A DNA stretch of 20,547 nucleotides from CAZGSG01 sp964528095. GTDB taxonomy: Bacteria; Bacteroidota; Bacteroidia; Chitinophagales; Chitinophagaceae. The position numbers and the translations under genes were made by a program. Location of the stretch: the NCBI GenBank assembly GCA_964528095.1, contig CAZGSG010000087.1:1-20547 (forward strand), read 5' to 3'. The notes under the pieces are model-generated. The model ran no database searches and was not told the DNA's origin. It worked only from the letters and a program-made list of their open reading frames with translations. Position 1 is the stretch's first letter. Every line of letters starts with the position of its first letter. Positions 1 to 5,905 of the stretch are shown piece by piece.

Positions 1-102
1 TATAGCTATTATCTTGCAGTGCCTTCCTTCCTGTTAAAAACTACTAACCTTTGTCTGGGTAAATTTTCTTAGTTTCAAACAGTTTAATTAACTATATCAT
101 AT

Positions 103-1212
103 ATGCTGGCCGCCGTGCTTACACTATCCATTTTTGAGATCGCGTTATTACTATTTGGAGCAATCGTGCTCGGTATAACGATCCATTTTTTTATCGCCAG
201 CCGTAAAACACTGAAAAACGATAGTGGCCAGATCGAAAAATTAAACCAGGCAAAAGACGAATGGAAACTGCGGTATTTTAATGATATTGAATTACGGGAT
301 AAGGATATTTCTCTTTTAAAACAAAAAGCTCAGGAAGCAAAAGAAAATGCAGAGATATATGCGATAGAGGCCGAAGAAATGAGTTTGCAGAACAGGAAAT
401 TAAAAACAGAACTGCAGGCTGCAAAAAATTCCGGCGAAAATTCAGATACATATATACAGACTATCGAAGAACTCAGGCGTCAAAACAAACAGTTGCAAGA
501 AGAAGTACAGATGGCGCGGCAGGTAATTCCGGAACACATACAAGACAAGCCCGATTACCTGGAGCAATTGCGTATGGCGCAAAAAAGCCTGCTCGAACAC
601 AATCAAAAGATCAATGATTTACTGGGTAATATTGATGTGATCAAGGAAAAAGAAGAAAAGGAAAGAGAAATATTGAGAGATAATGAAGAGTTGTCAGGTC
701 AGATCAGTCATCTACGGATGGAGTTGTCTGAAAAGGACAAAGAGATACATAATATTCACCAGCAGGAGCATCTTACAAAGGAGATGACATCTATGCTTGA
801 TAGTGCATATAGCGAATTTAATGTACTGCAAAGTAAGATACAGAAAATGGAAGCCCAGCTTACTGCTTCCAAAATGCTAAGCCTGGAGTATGAAGACCTG
901 AAAGAGGTAAATACAAAGATCAGCCGTGATTTGGAAGAACAAAAACAAAAAGCGTACGCACTGTCCACGGAAAATCAGCAATTGCAGAATCAATTAATGG
1001 ATACTGAAGACAAATTCCGGGAGGCTAATTTCCAACGCCAGCAAATGCAGAAAAGAGTGGCCTACCTCGAAGAACTCAACATGGACCTGCAGGTTGTTTC
1101 TGATACCAATAAAAAACTGGAAGGCCAGTTAAAAAGAATAGGCGAACTGGAAAGTCTGTTAAACGTTGTTTCTGAAGAAAGAGATATACTGGAGAAGCGG
1201 CAGGATAAATAA
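103..1212 (+). CDS. Membrane-anchored coiled-coil protein, function unknown
   Basis: A 369-residue protein. Residues about 6-30 form one hydrophobic segment (IALLLFGAIVLGITIHFF lies within it), followed by a basic stretch (SRKTLK). Nearly all the rest is charged, rich in Glu, Lys, Gln and Leu and free of Pro clusters, as expected of a long coiled coil. It is probably an inner-membrane anchor with a long helical rod in the cytoplasm. I see no enzyme motif and do not recognise a named family; similar architecture occurs in cell-division and envelope scaffolding proteins and in RmuC-like proteins, but the RmuC nuclease domain is absent. The ATG at 103 is the first in frame that keeps the membrane segment. 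A sequence taacctttg at 45-53 resembles the Bacteroidota -7 box with one extra spacer base. The gene stands alone: the next gene on this strand is about 580 bases away. Confidence 0.75.
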   Translation: MLAAVLTLSIFEIALLLFGAIVLGITIHFFIASRKTLKNDSGQIEKLNQAKDEWKLRYFNDIELRDKDISLLKQKAQEAKENAEIYAIEAEEMSLQNRKLKTELQAAKNSGENSDTYIQTIEELRRQNKQLQEEVQMARQVIPEHIQDKPDYLEQLRMAQKSLLEHNQKINDLLGNIDVIKEKEEKEREILRDNEELSGQISHLRMELSEKDKEIHNIHQQEHLTKEMTSMLDSAYSEFNVLQSKIQKMEAQLTASKMLSLEYEDLKEVNTKISRDLEEQKQKAYALSTENQQLQNQLMDTEDKFREANFQRQQMQKRVAYLEELNMDLQVVSDTNKKLEGQLKRIGELESLLNVVSEERDILEKRQDK

Positions 1213-1408
1213 TATTGTATAGCCCCCGGATATCATACAATTCCTGTTTCAATTATAAGTAATTTACCGGGAGTTTCATATCGAGTATTTATTATCCCTT
1301 CTAAATCTGGTAGCGCACCAGCTTGGATCATTAAACCCCTCTTTGTCTGTTTTTATAGCGTAACAATTTGAAATCTTCTTGTTCCTGCATCACTAACACA
1401 GCAATGGG

Positions 1409-1646
1409 TTTCACACAGAGCTAAGGAGTAAATGAGATAAGGATATTTTACTTTGTTTGATCTGTCATGATCTGTTTAAAAAGGTGAGCCAAGGAGGTTT
1501 TTCACTGACGTGAAAAGAAGTCGTTGATCAGGCTGCTGTTTTCACGTCAGTGAAAAACCTCCTTAGCTCATTCGTTCATACAAATAAAGAATAAACAAAT
1601 AGCATAACATTTCCTTATCTCATTTACTCCTTAGCTCTGTGTGAAA
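1409..1646. repeat. 238-bp nested palindromic element
   Basis: Outer arms of 35 bp (1409-1443 and 1612-1646) are perfect inverted repeats; they begin with tttcacacagagctaagg. Inner arms of 32 bp (1485-1516 and 1539-1570) match at 31 positions; the exception is C at 1490 against A at 1565. The central loop (1517-1538) is 22 bases. Both spacers between outer and inner arm are exactly 41 bases, and when one is reverse-complemented 22 of 41 positions agree, so the whole 238 bp folds as one ungapped palindrome with two conserved blocks per arm. The 11-mer gagctaaggag occurs in all four arms (one copy with a C). The inner arm also contains a smaller palindrome (ttttcac-tgac-gtgaaaa). I see no target-site duplication and no transposase. 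It could be a MITE-like mobile element, a REP-type element, or a gene for a structured RNA. Confidence 0.85.
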
Positions 1647-1766
1647 TCTTTTCCCTCTTTTTGATCCGCAGAAAAGTGACCATTCTTCATTATTTAATGC
1701 CAGTGTAAAGGCACAAACTGACGCGCTACCCAAAATTTCTCCTGTTTTTATCACCTGTATAAAGAT

Positions 1767-1774
1767 TAATTTTG
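1767..1774 (+). promoter_or_regulatory. Probable -7 box of pdxH
   Basis: TAATTTTG fits the Bacteroidota -7 consensus TAnnTTTG and ends 18 bases before the pdxH ATG at 1793. No clear -33 TTTG is seen at the right distance. The region is AT-rich, so a chance match is possible. Confidence 0.4.
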
Positions 1775-1792
1775 ACTGGTAAATTTTTAACC

Positions 1793-2422
1793 ATGTCCAA
1801 TAGTATCGCCGATATACGGATCAACTATTCCCGGAAATCATTATCAGAAAAAGATATCGATGCCGATCCCATCATACAATTTGATACCTGGTGGAAAGAA
1901 GCAGTGGATTCAAAACTGCTGGAAGTTAATGCAATGACACTTGCCACTAGCTCTGCCGATGGCATGCCTGCTGCCAGGATCGTACTGCTGAAAGGATTTT
2001 CCAAAGAGGGCTTTGTTTTTTTTACCAATTACAATAGTTATAAAGGAATACAGCTTGCCGAGAATCCAAAAGCCTGTCTTGTTTTTTTCTGGAAAGAACT
2101 GGAACGACAGGTACGTATAACCGGGTTGGTGAAAAAAGTAACTGAAAAGGAAAGTGATGAATATTTTTATTCCAGGCCCTTGCCAAGCCAGGTAGGAGCA
2201 GCTATTTCGCCACAAAGTACTGTTATTGCCAGCAGGGAATGGCTGGAAGAAAAGAACGCGGAATTTACCGGCCCGGTAAAAAGGCCTGTTCATTGGGGTG
2301 GTTACCAGGTAATGCCTGTAGTTATGGAATTCTGGCAGGGAAGGCCCTCCCGCCTGCATGATAGGATCCAGTACTCACTGAAGGAAAATGGCGACTGGAT
2401 AACGGAAAGACTCGCCCCGTAA
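1793..2422 (+). CDS. pdxH: Pyridoxamine 5'-phosphate oxidase
   Basis: A 209-residue FMN enzyme that oxidises pyridoxamine or pyridoxine 5'-phosphate to pyridoxal 5'-phosphate in the cytoplasm, the last step of vitamin B6 synthesis and salvage. The sequence shows the FMN-binding stretch with ARIVLLKGF and the FFTNYNSYKG motif, the LERQVRITG segment, the SRPLPSQVGAAISPQS region, the WGGYQVMPVVMEFWQGRPSR substrate-binding segment and the family's usual ending ERLAP. Length is typical. I chose the ATG at 1793 (MSNSIADIR) over an in-frame TTG at 1772, because that TTG lies inside the presumed promoter box. The gene stands alone and converges with the THX gene. Confidence 0.96.
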   Translation: MSNSIADIRINYSRKSLSEKDIDADPIIQFDTWWKEAVDSKLLEVNAMTLATSSADGMPAARIVLLKGFSKEGFVFFTNYNSYKGIQLAENPKACLVFFWKELERQVRITGLVKKVTEKESDEYFYSRPLPSQVGAAISPQSTVIASREWLEEKNAEFTGPVKRPVHWGGYQVMPVVMEFWQGRPSRLHDRIQYSLKENGDWITERLAP

Positions 2423-2431
2423 TAAGGGGTC

Positions 2432-2476
2432 AAAGAGAGAAAAAAGAGACTAATTTATTCTCCTTCTTCTCTCTTT
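2432..2476. terminator. Possible shared terminator between pdxH and THX
   Basis: A 10-bp inverted repeat, aaagagagaa (2432-2441) and ttctctcttt (2467-2476), lies between the convergent stops of pdxH and the THX gene, with a 25-base loop. It is purine/pyrimidine rich and low in GC, so it is a weak hairpin. Position rather than strength suggests a terminator. A second tiny stem (cccc/gggg) lies at the pdxH stop. Confidence 0.3.
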
Positions 2477-2482
2477 AATCTC

Positions 2483-2599
2483 TTATGCTTTTTTTGCAGC
2501 AGCTTTTTTTGCAGGTGCAGCTTTTTTCGCAGGACGACTTTTACCGAAAGATCCTTTGAAACGTTTGCCTTTTGCTGTTTTTTTATCTCCTCTGCCCAT
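2483..2599 (-). CDS. 30S ribosomal protein THX
   Basis: A 38-residue very basic protein. The N-terminal part, MGRGDKKTAKGKRFKGSFGK followed by SRP, has the hallmark pattern of the THX family (MGKGDxxTxxGKxxxGSYGKxRP), a small peptide bound in the head of the 30S ribosomal subunit. Residues 24-38 form a Lys-Ala-Pro tail (PAKKAAPAKKAAAKKA) not needed for the family match; such tails occur in Bacteroidota basic proteins. Start ATG is at 2597-2599. It lies downstream of HU on the same strand, about 136 bases away and separated by a palindrome, and has its own possible promoter box at 2629-2636. Identification rests on the motif by eye; the gene is easily missed because of its size. Confidence 0.88.
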   Translation of the reverse strand: MGRGDKKTAKGKRFKGSFGKSRPAKKAAPAKKAAAKKA

Positions 2600-2628
2600 A
2601 TTATTAATTTTTAGATTTACAGATTACA

Positions 2629-2636
2629 CAAATTTA
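2629..2636 (-). promoter_or_regulatory. Probable -7 box of the THX gene
   Basis: On the minus strand this reads TAAATTTG, matching TAnnTTTG, and ends 29 bases before the THX start codon. The identical octamer lies at a similar distance before HU (3041-3048), which strengthens both calls. No clear -33 TTTG is seen. Confidence 0.45.
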
Positions 2637-2664
2637 GGTATAAACACGATGCTTATTTGCAGAG

Positions 2665-2722
2665 ACGCGATAGATATTTGCGGAAGCACGAAGCATCGCG
2701 CCGCTGCAAATATCTATCGCGT
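2665..2722. repeat. Palindrome behind HU, REP-like
   Basis: Perfect 17-bp inverted arms acgcgatagatatttgc (2665-2681) and gcaaatatctatcgcgt (2706-2722) enclose 24 bases. The right arm begins 13 bases past the HU stop codon. There is no T-run on either side, so it is not a standard intrinsic terminator, though it could protect the HU mRNA 3' end. A second overlapping pairing (gatgctt 2648-2654 with aagcatc 2691-2697) makes alternative folding possible. Confidence 0.7.
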
Positions 2723-2735
2723 TCCAATGATGCAA

Positions 2736-3005
2736 TTACAATTTGGCAGAAAGTTCTTTTCCAGCTTTGAATTTAGCTACTTTTCTTGCTTTGATCTTGA
2801 TTACTTCACCAGTTTGTGGGTTGCGGCCATTACGGGCAGCTCTTTTAGATACAGAGAAAGTACCAAAGCCAACTAACGTAACTTTGCCACCGCCTTTCAA
2901 TGTCTTAGTAACAGCCTCAACGAAAGAATCCAGAGCGGCATTTGCTTGTGTTTTAGTTACGCCGGCATCGTCTGCCAACTTTGCGATCAATTCAGCTTTG
3001 TTCAT
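2736..3005 (-). CDS. hup: DNA-binding protein HU
   Basis: An 89-residue nucleoid protein of the HU/IHF family that binds and bends DNA as a dimer. It shows the N-terminal helix pair (MNKAELIAKLADDAGVTKTQ), the GGGKVTLVGFGTFSVSKRAA strand region, and the DNA-binding arm with GRNPQTGEVIKI. The length equals the family norm. I chose the ATG at 3003-3005; an upstream in-frame start would add 27 residues unlike any HU and would lie upstream of the presumed promoter box. A TAAATTTG box sits 35 bases upstream. THX follows on the same strand. Confidence 0.97.
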   Translation of the reverse strand: MNKAELIAKLADDAGVTKTQANAALDSFVEAVTKTLKGGGKVTLVGFGTFSVSKRAARNGRNPQTGEVIKIKARKVAKFKAGKELSAKL

Positions 3006-3040
3006 AATCTTTGGTTTTTTAATGAATTTAGTAACGGCGA

Positions 3041-3048
3041 CAAATTTA
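3041..3048 (-). promoter_or_regulatory. Probable -7 box of HU
   Basis: TAAATTTG on the minus strand, 35 bases before the HU ATG. At a distance of 19 bases upstream lies a T-run (TTTT, 3068-3071) where a -33 TTTG would be expected. The box supports the short HU start. Confidence 0.5.
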
Positions 3049-3300
3049 GATGCTTTTTCATTGAGGTAAAAAAAAATATCCCTCATTTAAGATTTTGATA
3101 ATCCTCCCGAATCCGCAATGGACAAGGATTTTAGACGAACGTAGTTTTACCGGTAAAAAACACTAATGCTTGTTATGCTTTGAAACCCTTTACTGTGGCT
3201 GATTTCAGGAGATAGCCGTCAAATACAGGCGGGACAAGCGTTTGCGGGAATATACAACTGTTTTTAATACAGCAAAACAAATAATATTTCTTTTACACAA

Positions 3301-3606
3301 TCAATTAACAACCTCTAATACAGAGTTGAATGCGATTATTTTATTGCTCCATTTATCCAATACTGCTTTTCTAAGCACAGCAGCATGCTGTTCGATGTAT
3401 CGATTGTATAATGATTTGGACGCTGCATGATATTGTACCGCATAGGTTTTCCCTTCTGTATCATCCGTTTCAATAAGTCTTAAAATGACTGCATGGTGAA
3501 AACAACCGGTTGCTATTACTTCTGGGATATGTTTGTCCCGCATCCATTGCAACCAGGCATCCGTTATCGAATGATCAACCTTGGTCGTTACATTATAAAT
3601 TATCAT
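3301..3606 (-). CDS. DUF4286 family protein
   Basis: A 101-residue cytoplasmic protein starting MIIYNVTTKVDHSITDAWLQ. This opening, the following WMRDKHIPEVIATGCF and the compact alpha/beta character match the DUF4286 family of Bacteroidota, which looks like a ferredoxin-fold or ABM-like small protein. No catalytic motif is recognised and the function is unknown. The ATG at 3604-3606 lies only two bases behind the exonuclease III stop, so the two genes are almost certainly co-transcribed and perhaps translationally coupled. An upstream in-frame start would overlap the exonuclease gene by 28 bases and adds residues outside the family. Confidence 0.85.
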   Translation of the reverse strand: MIIYNVTTKVDHSITDAWLQWMRDKHIPEVIATGCFHHAVILRLIETDDTEGKTYAVQYHAASKSLYNRYIEQHAAVLRKAVLDKWSNKIIAFNSVLEVVN

Positions 3607-3608
3607 GC

Positions 3609-4373
3609 TTATTTTATTTCCAGGAATACCGGGCAATGATCACTATGTTTCACATCCGGATATATCTCCGCATTTACCAGGCTTTTTTTGAGTGGGCTTG
3701 TTACATTGATATAATCAATGCGCCAACCTTTGTTATTCAGCCGTACTGTTGGAAAACGCTGGCTCCACCAGCTATAACGATGCGCCTCGGTATGAAACTC
3801 GCGGAAACTATCTATCCACCCATGATCCAAAAATTTCGTCATCCATTCCCGCTCCTCGGGAAGAAATCCGGAAGATTTTTTATTTCCCTTGGGATCGTGG
3901 ATATCGATTTCCTTATGCGCGATATTATAATCACCACATAAAATTAGTTTCGGATGTTTTGTTTTTAACTTTTCCAGGTATACATAAAATTCATCCAGCC
4001 ACACATATTTAAAACTTTGCCGCTCATCGCCACTGGTGCCGGAGGGAAAATAAGCATTGATCAGCCTGATATCACCAAAGTCCAGCTGTAATACACGGCC
4101 TTCATCATCACTCACTTTATGCCCCGTTCCATATTCCACATGATCGGGCTTGATCTTACTGAATACGGCAACACCGCTGTATCCTTTTTTTTGAGCGCTA
4201 AACCAATAATTGTTATAACCGATATCGGCGAATGCCTGGTGATCCACATTCTCTTTCAACGCCTTTGTTTCCTGTACACAAATAACATCCGCAGGATCCG
4301 TTTTCAGCCACTCTAAAAAACCTTTACTGATTGCCGACCGGATACCATTGACGTTATAACTGATAATACGCAT
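3609..4373 (-). CDS. xth: Exodeoxyribonuclease III (AP endonuclease)
   Basis: A 254-residue Mg-dependent enzyme of base-excision repair that cuts DNA at abasic sites and removes 3'-blocking groups. Active-site elements are all present: ISYNVNGIRS at residues 4-13, the metal-binding Glu35 in ICVQETK, GYSGVAVFSK at 64-73, INAYFPSG at 105-112, Asp148 and Asn150 in CGDYNIAH, Asp220 in WRIDYINV, and Asp245-His246 in HSDHCPVF. Length is normal for the ExoA/Xth family. DUF4286 follows two bases later, suggesting a two-gene operon. A possible promoter lies at 4393-4424. Confidence 0.97.
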   Translation of the reverse strand: MRIISYNVNGIRSAISKGFLEWLKTDPADVICVQETKALKENVDHQAFADIGYNNYWFSAQKKGYSGVAVFSKIKPDHVEYGTGHKVSDDEGRVLQLDFGDIRLINAYFPSGTSGDERQSFKYVWLDEFYVYLEKLKTKHPKLILCGDYNIAHKEIDIHDPKGNKKSSGFLPEEREWMTKFLDHGWIDSFREFHTEAHRYSWWSQRFPTVRLNNKGWRIDYINVTSPLKKSLVNAEIYPDVKHSDHCPVFLEIK

Positions 4374-4392
4374 AAAAAATAATTTGCCTGAT

Positions 4393-4424
4393 CAAAGTAC
4401 AGGATAATTTTAATTTATACAAAA
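4393..4424 (-). promoter_or_regulatory. Possible promoter of xth
   Basis: On the minus strand TTTTG (4420-4424) is followed after 18 bases by TGTACTTTG (4393-4401), a near match to the Bacteroidota -33/-7 pair with one base less in the -7 spacer. It lies 19 bases before the start codon. Low certainty. Confidence 0.3.
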
Positions 4425-4609
4425 TGAAACTTGGAATACTCTCGTAAAGAGACCGATGCGATCACCTGATTTTGAGGGTTGGTTATTGCTAATAGTACTT
4501 TTACATTTTACAAAAGGACCAGGCGCCCAATAACCAGTGTATGATATTTTTAAATTGAACTATTCATTGAGTCAAATGTTTTATTTTTAATTTTCTCAAC
4601 GAATAAACT

Positions 4610-5341
4610 ATGACAGATAACGAAAAGATTATCCCGGCCAAGGAGCAGGTATACCTGGAAGGACCTAAGAGTAGGGGATATGAATTAGGCTTTGCTTTTA
4701 AAGTATTCAGGCAGTTTATTAAGGGATTCCGCACACTGCATTTTATTGGTCCCTGCATTACCGTATTTGGTTCTGCCAGGTTCAAGGAAGATCACCCTTA
4801 TTATATCCAGGCCCGGGAATTTGGTAAGCGGATCGCAGAACTGGGATTTACCACAATGACCGGCGGCGGACCAGGTATCATGGAAGCATCCAACAGGGGA
4901 GCTTTTGAATCAGGCGGCTATTCTGTAGGCTGCAATATTCAATTACCATTTGAGCAGAAGGGCAATCCGTATGTTCAGAAATCTGTCACCTTCGAACATT
5001 TTTTCGTCAGGAAAGTGCTGCTCATCAAATATTCCTATGCATTTATCATCATGCCAGGGGGATTTGGCACAATGGATGAATTTTTTGAAACACTTACTCT
5101 TGTGCAAACAAAAAGTATTACTCAATTTCCTATTGTCCTGTTTGGTAAAGAATATTATAAAGAACTGGTAGAAACCATTGAAGAAATGGCCGTGAAAGAA
5201 ACAATCTCAGCAGAAGATATGAAACTGGTGCTTGTTACAGATGATATAGACGAGGCAATGCAGCATATCCGAAACTATATCACTACGAACTACAAAGTGA
5301 GGCCGCGAAAAAAACAGTGGTGGCTTTTTGAAAAAAAATAA
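4610..5341 (+). CDS. LOG family (TIGR00730-type) nucleotide phosphoribohydrolase-like protein
   Basis: A 243-residue Rossmann-fold protein. The two family signatures are clear: GGGPGIMEA at residues 85-93 and PGGFGTMDE at 149-157 (pattern PGGxGTxxE). Characterised LOG proteins release the base from nucleoside 5'-monophosphates, with cytokinin nucleotides in plants and some bacteria; in most Bacteroidota the natural substrate is not settled. About 45 residues precede the core, somewhat longer than the shortest members. It is transcribed divergently from xth, with 236 bases between. Its stop is five bases from that of the convergent EamA gene. No clear promoter box was found. Confidence 0.92.
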   Translation: MTDNEKIIPAKEQVYLEGPKSRGYELGFAFKVFRQFIKGFRTLHFIGPCITVFGSARFKEDHPYYIQAREFGKRIAELGFTTMTGGGPGIMEASNRGAFESGGYSVGCNIQLPFEQKGNPYVQKSVTFEHFFVRKVLLIKYSYAFIIMPGGFGTMDEFFETLTLVQTKSITQFPIVLFGKEYYKELVETIEEMAVKETISAEDMKLVLVTDDIDEAMQHIRNYITTNYKVRPRKKQWWLFEKK

Positions 5342-5346
5342 CCTGT

Positions 5347-5760
5347 TTATTGTAAGATAACAATAGTTCCCGCTATTATCAGCAGACCTCCGATGATGAC
5401 CTTTAGGTCAACAGGTTCTTTTAGTATAATAAAAGATAACCCGATAGCTATTGCCACGCTTAACTTATCAATAGGCGCTACTTTAGATACAGGGCCTCCT
5501 GCCAATGCTTTAAAATAGAATAGCCAGGATAGACCAGTGGCGATACCTGACAACACCAGGAATAACAGGTTGGTCTTGCTCAATTGTTTTACTTCTTTGA
5601 GCTGGCCGCTTGCAAGCACAAACCCCCAGGCGATAAAAAGGATTACGATGGTACGGATAGCCATTGCAAGATTTGTATTCACTCCCTTGATCCCAATCTT
5701 GGCGAGTATCGCCGTGGCTGCGGCAAAGATGGCCGATAAAACTGCGTATACTTTCCACAT
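5347..5760 (-). CDS. Small EamA-family membrane transporter
   Basis: A 137-residue very hydrophobic protein with about five predicted membrane helices (residues about 3-22, 30-50, 63-84, 91-112 and 118-136). The segment SWLFYFKALAGGPVSKVAPI and the following IILKEP are typical of the EamA domain of the drug/metabolite transporter superfamily. Full-size members carry two such domains; this one has a single domain and must work as a dimer, like other small DMT proteins. The substrate cannot be told. It follows the OmpA terminator and converges with the LOG gene, the stops being five bases apart. Confidence 0.9.
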   Translation of the reverse strand: MWKVYAVLSAIFAAATAILAKIGIKGVNTNLAMAIRTIVILFIAWGFVLASGQLKEVKQLSKTNLLFLVLSGIATGLSWLFYFKALAGGPVSKVAPIDKLSVAIAIGLSFIILKEPVDLKVIIGGLLIIAGTIVILQ

Positions 5761-5776
5761 AAGGATGCTGTTTATC

Positions 5777-5784
5777 TAAAGGTA
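5777..5784 (-). promoter_or_regulatory. Possible -7 box of the EamA gene
   Basis: TACCTTTA on the minus strand differs from TAnnTTTG only in the last base and ends 16 bases before the start codon, downstream of the OmpA terminator. Confidence 0.3.
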
Positions 5785-5845
5785 GACAGGTTTGTCGTAA
5801 CAGCTGCAAGACTTTAGCAGTAGTAATAAATTTGGATGGACGCAT

Positions 5846-5873
5846 AAAAAATCCCGCCCTTGTGGGGCGGGAT
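5846..5873 (-). terminator. Intrinsic terminator of the OmpA gene
   Basis: A perfect 9-bp GC-rich stem (5851-5859 with 5865-5873; atcccgccc / gggcgggat) with a 5-base loop is followed on the minus strand by six T residues. It lies 33 bases behind the OmpA stop and ahead of the EamA gene, the best-formed intrinsic terminator in the window. Confidence 0.9.
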
Positions 5874-5905
5874 CAAGGAACTCACTTCCTTATTATTTAC
5901 AATGC

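Larger units (their letters stand above)
1213..1792. other. Gene-free region between the coiled-coil gene and pdxH
   Basis: No convincing coding region on either strand. Just behind the coiled-coil gene there is a weak 7-bp inverted repeat (attgtat 1214-1220 / atacaat 1235-1241) without a T-run, so it is not a convincing terminator. The middle is filled by the nested palindrome at 1409-1646, listed separately. An 8-bp inverted pair (ggtagcgc 1309-1316 / gcgctacc 1723-1730) flanks it at a distance and may be chance. The right end carries the presumed pdxH promoter. Confidence 0.6.

Noticed and set aside
1409..1646. Retron-type or CRISPR-type RNA locus
   Set aside because: Nested inverted arms resemble a retron RNA at first sight, but no reverse transcriptase lies in the window, and there are no regularly spaced direct repeats.
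3242..3430. Small plus-strand frame overlapping the end of the DUF4286 gene
   Set aside because: No family resemblance, no promoter box, and it overlaps a supported gene on the other strand.
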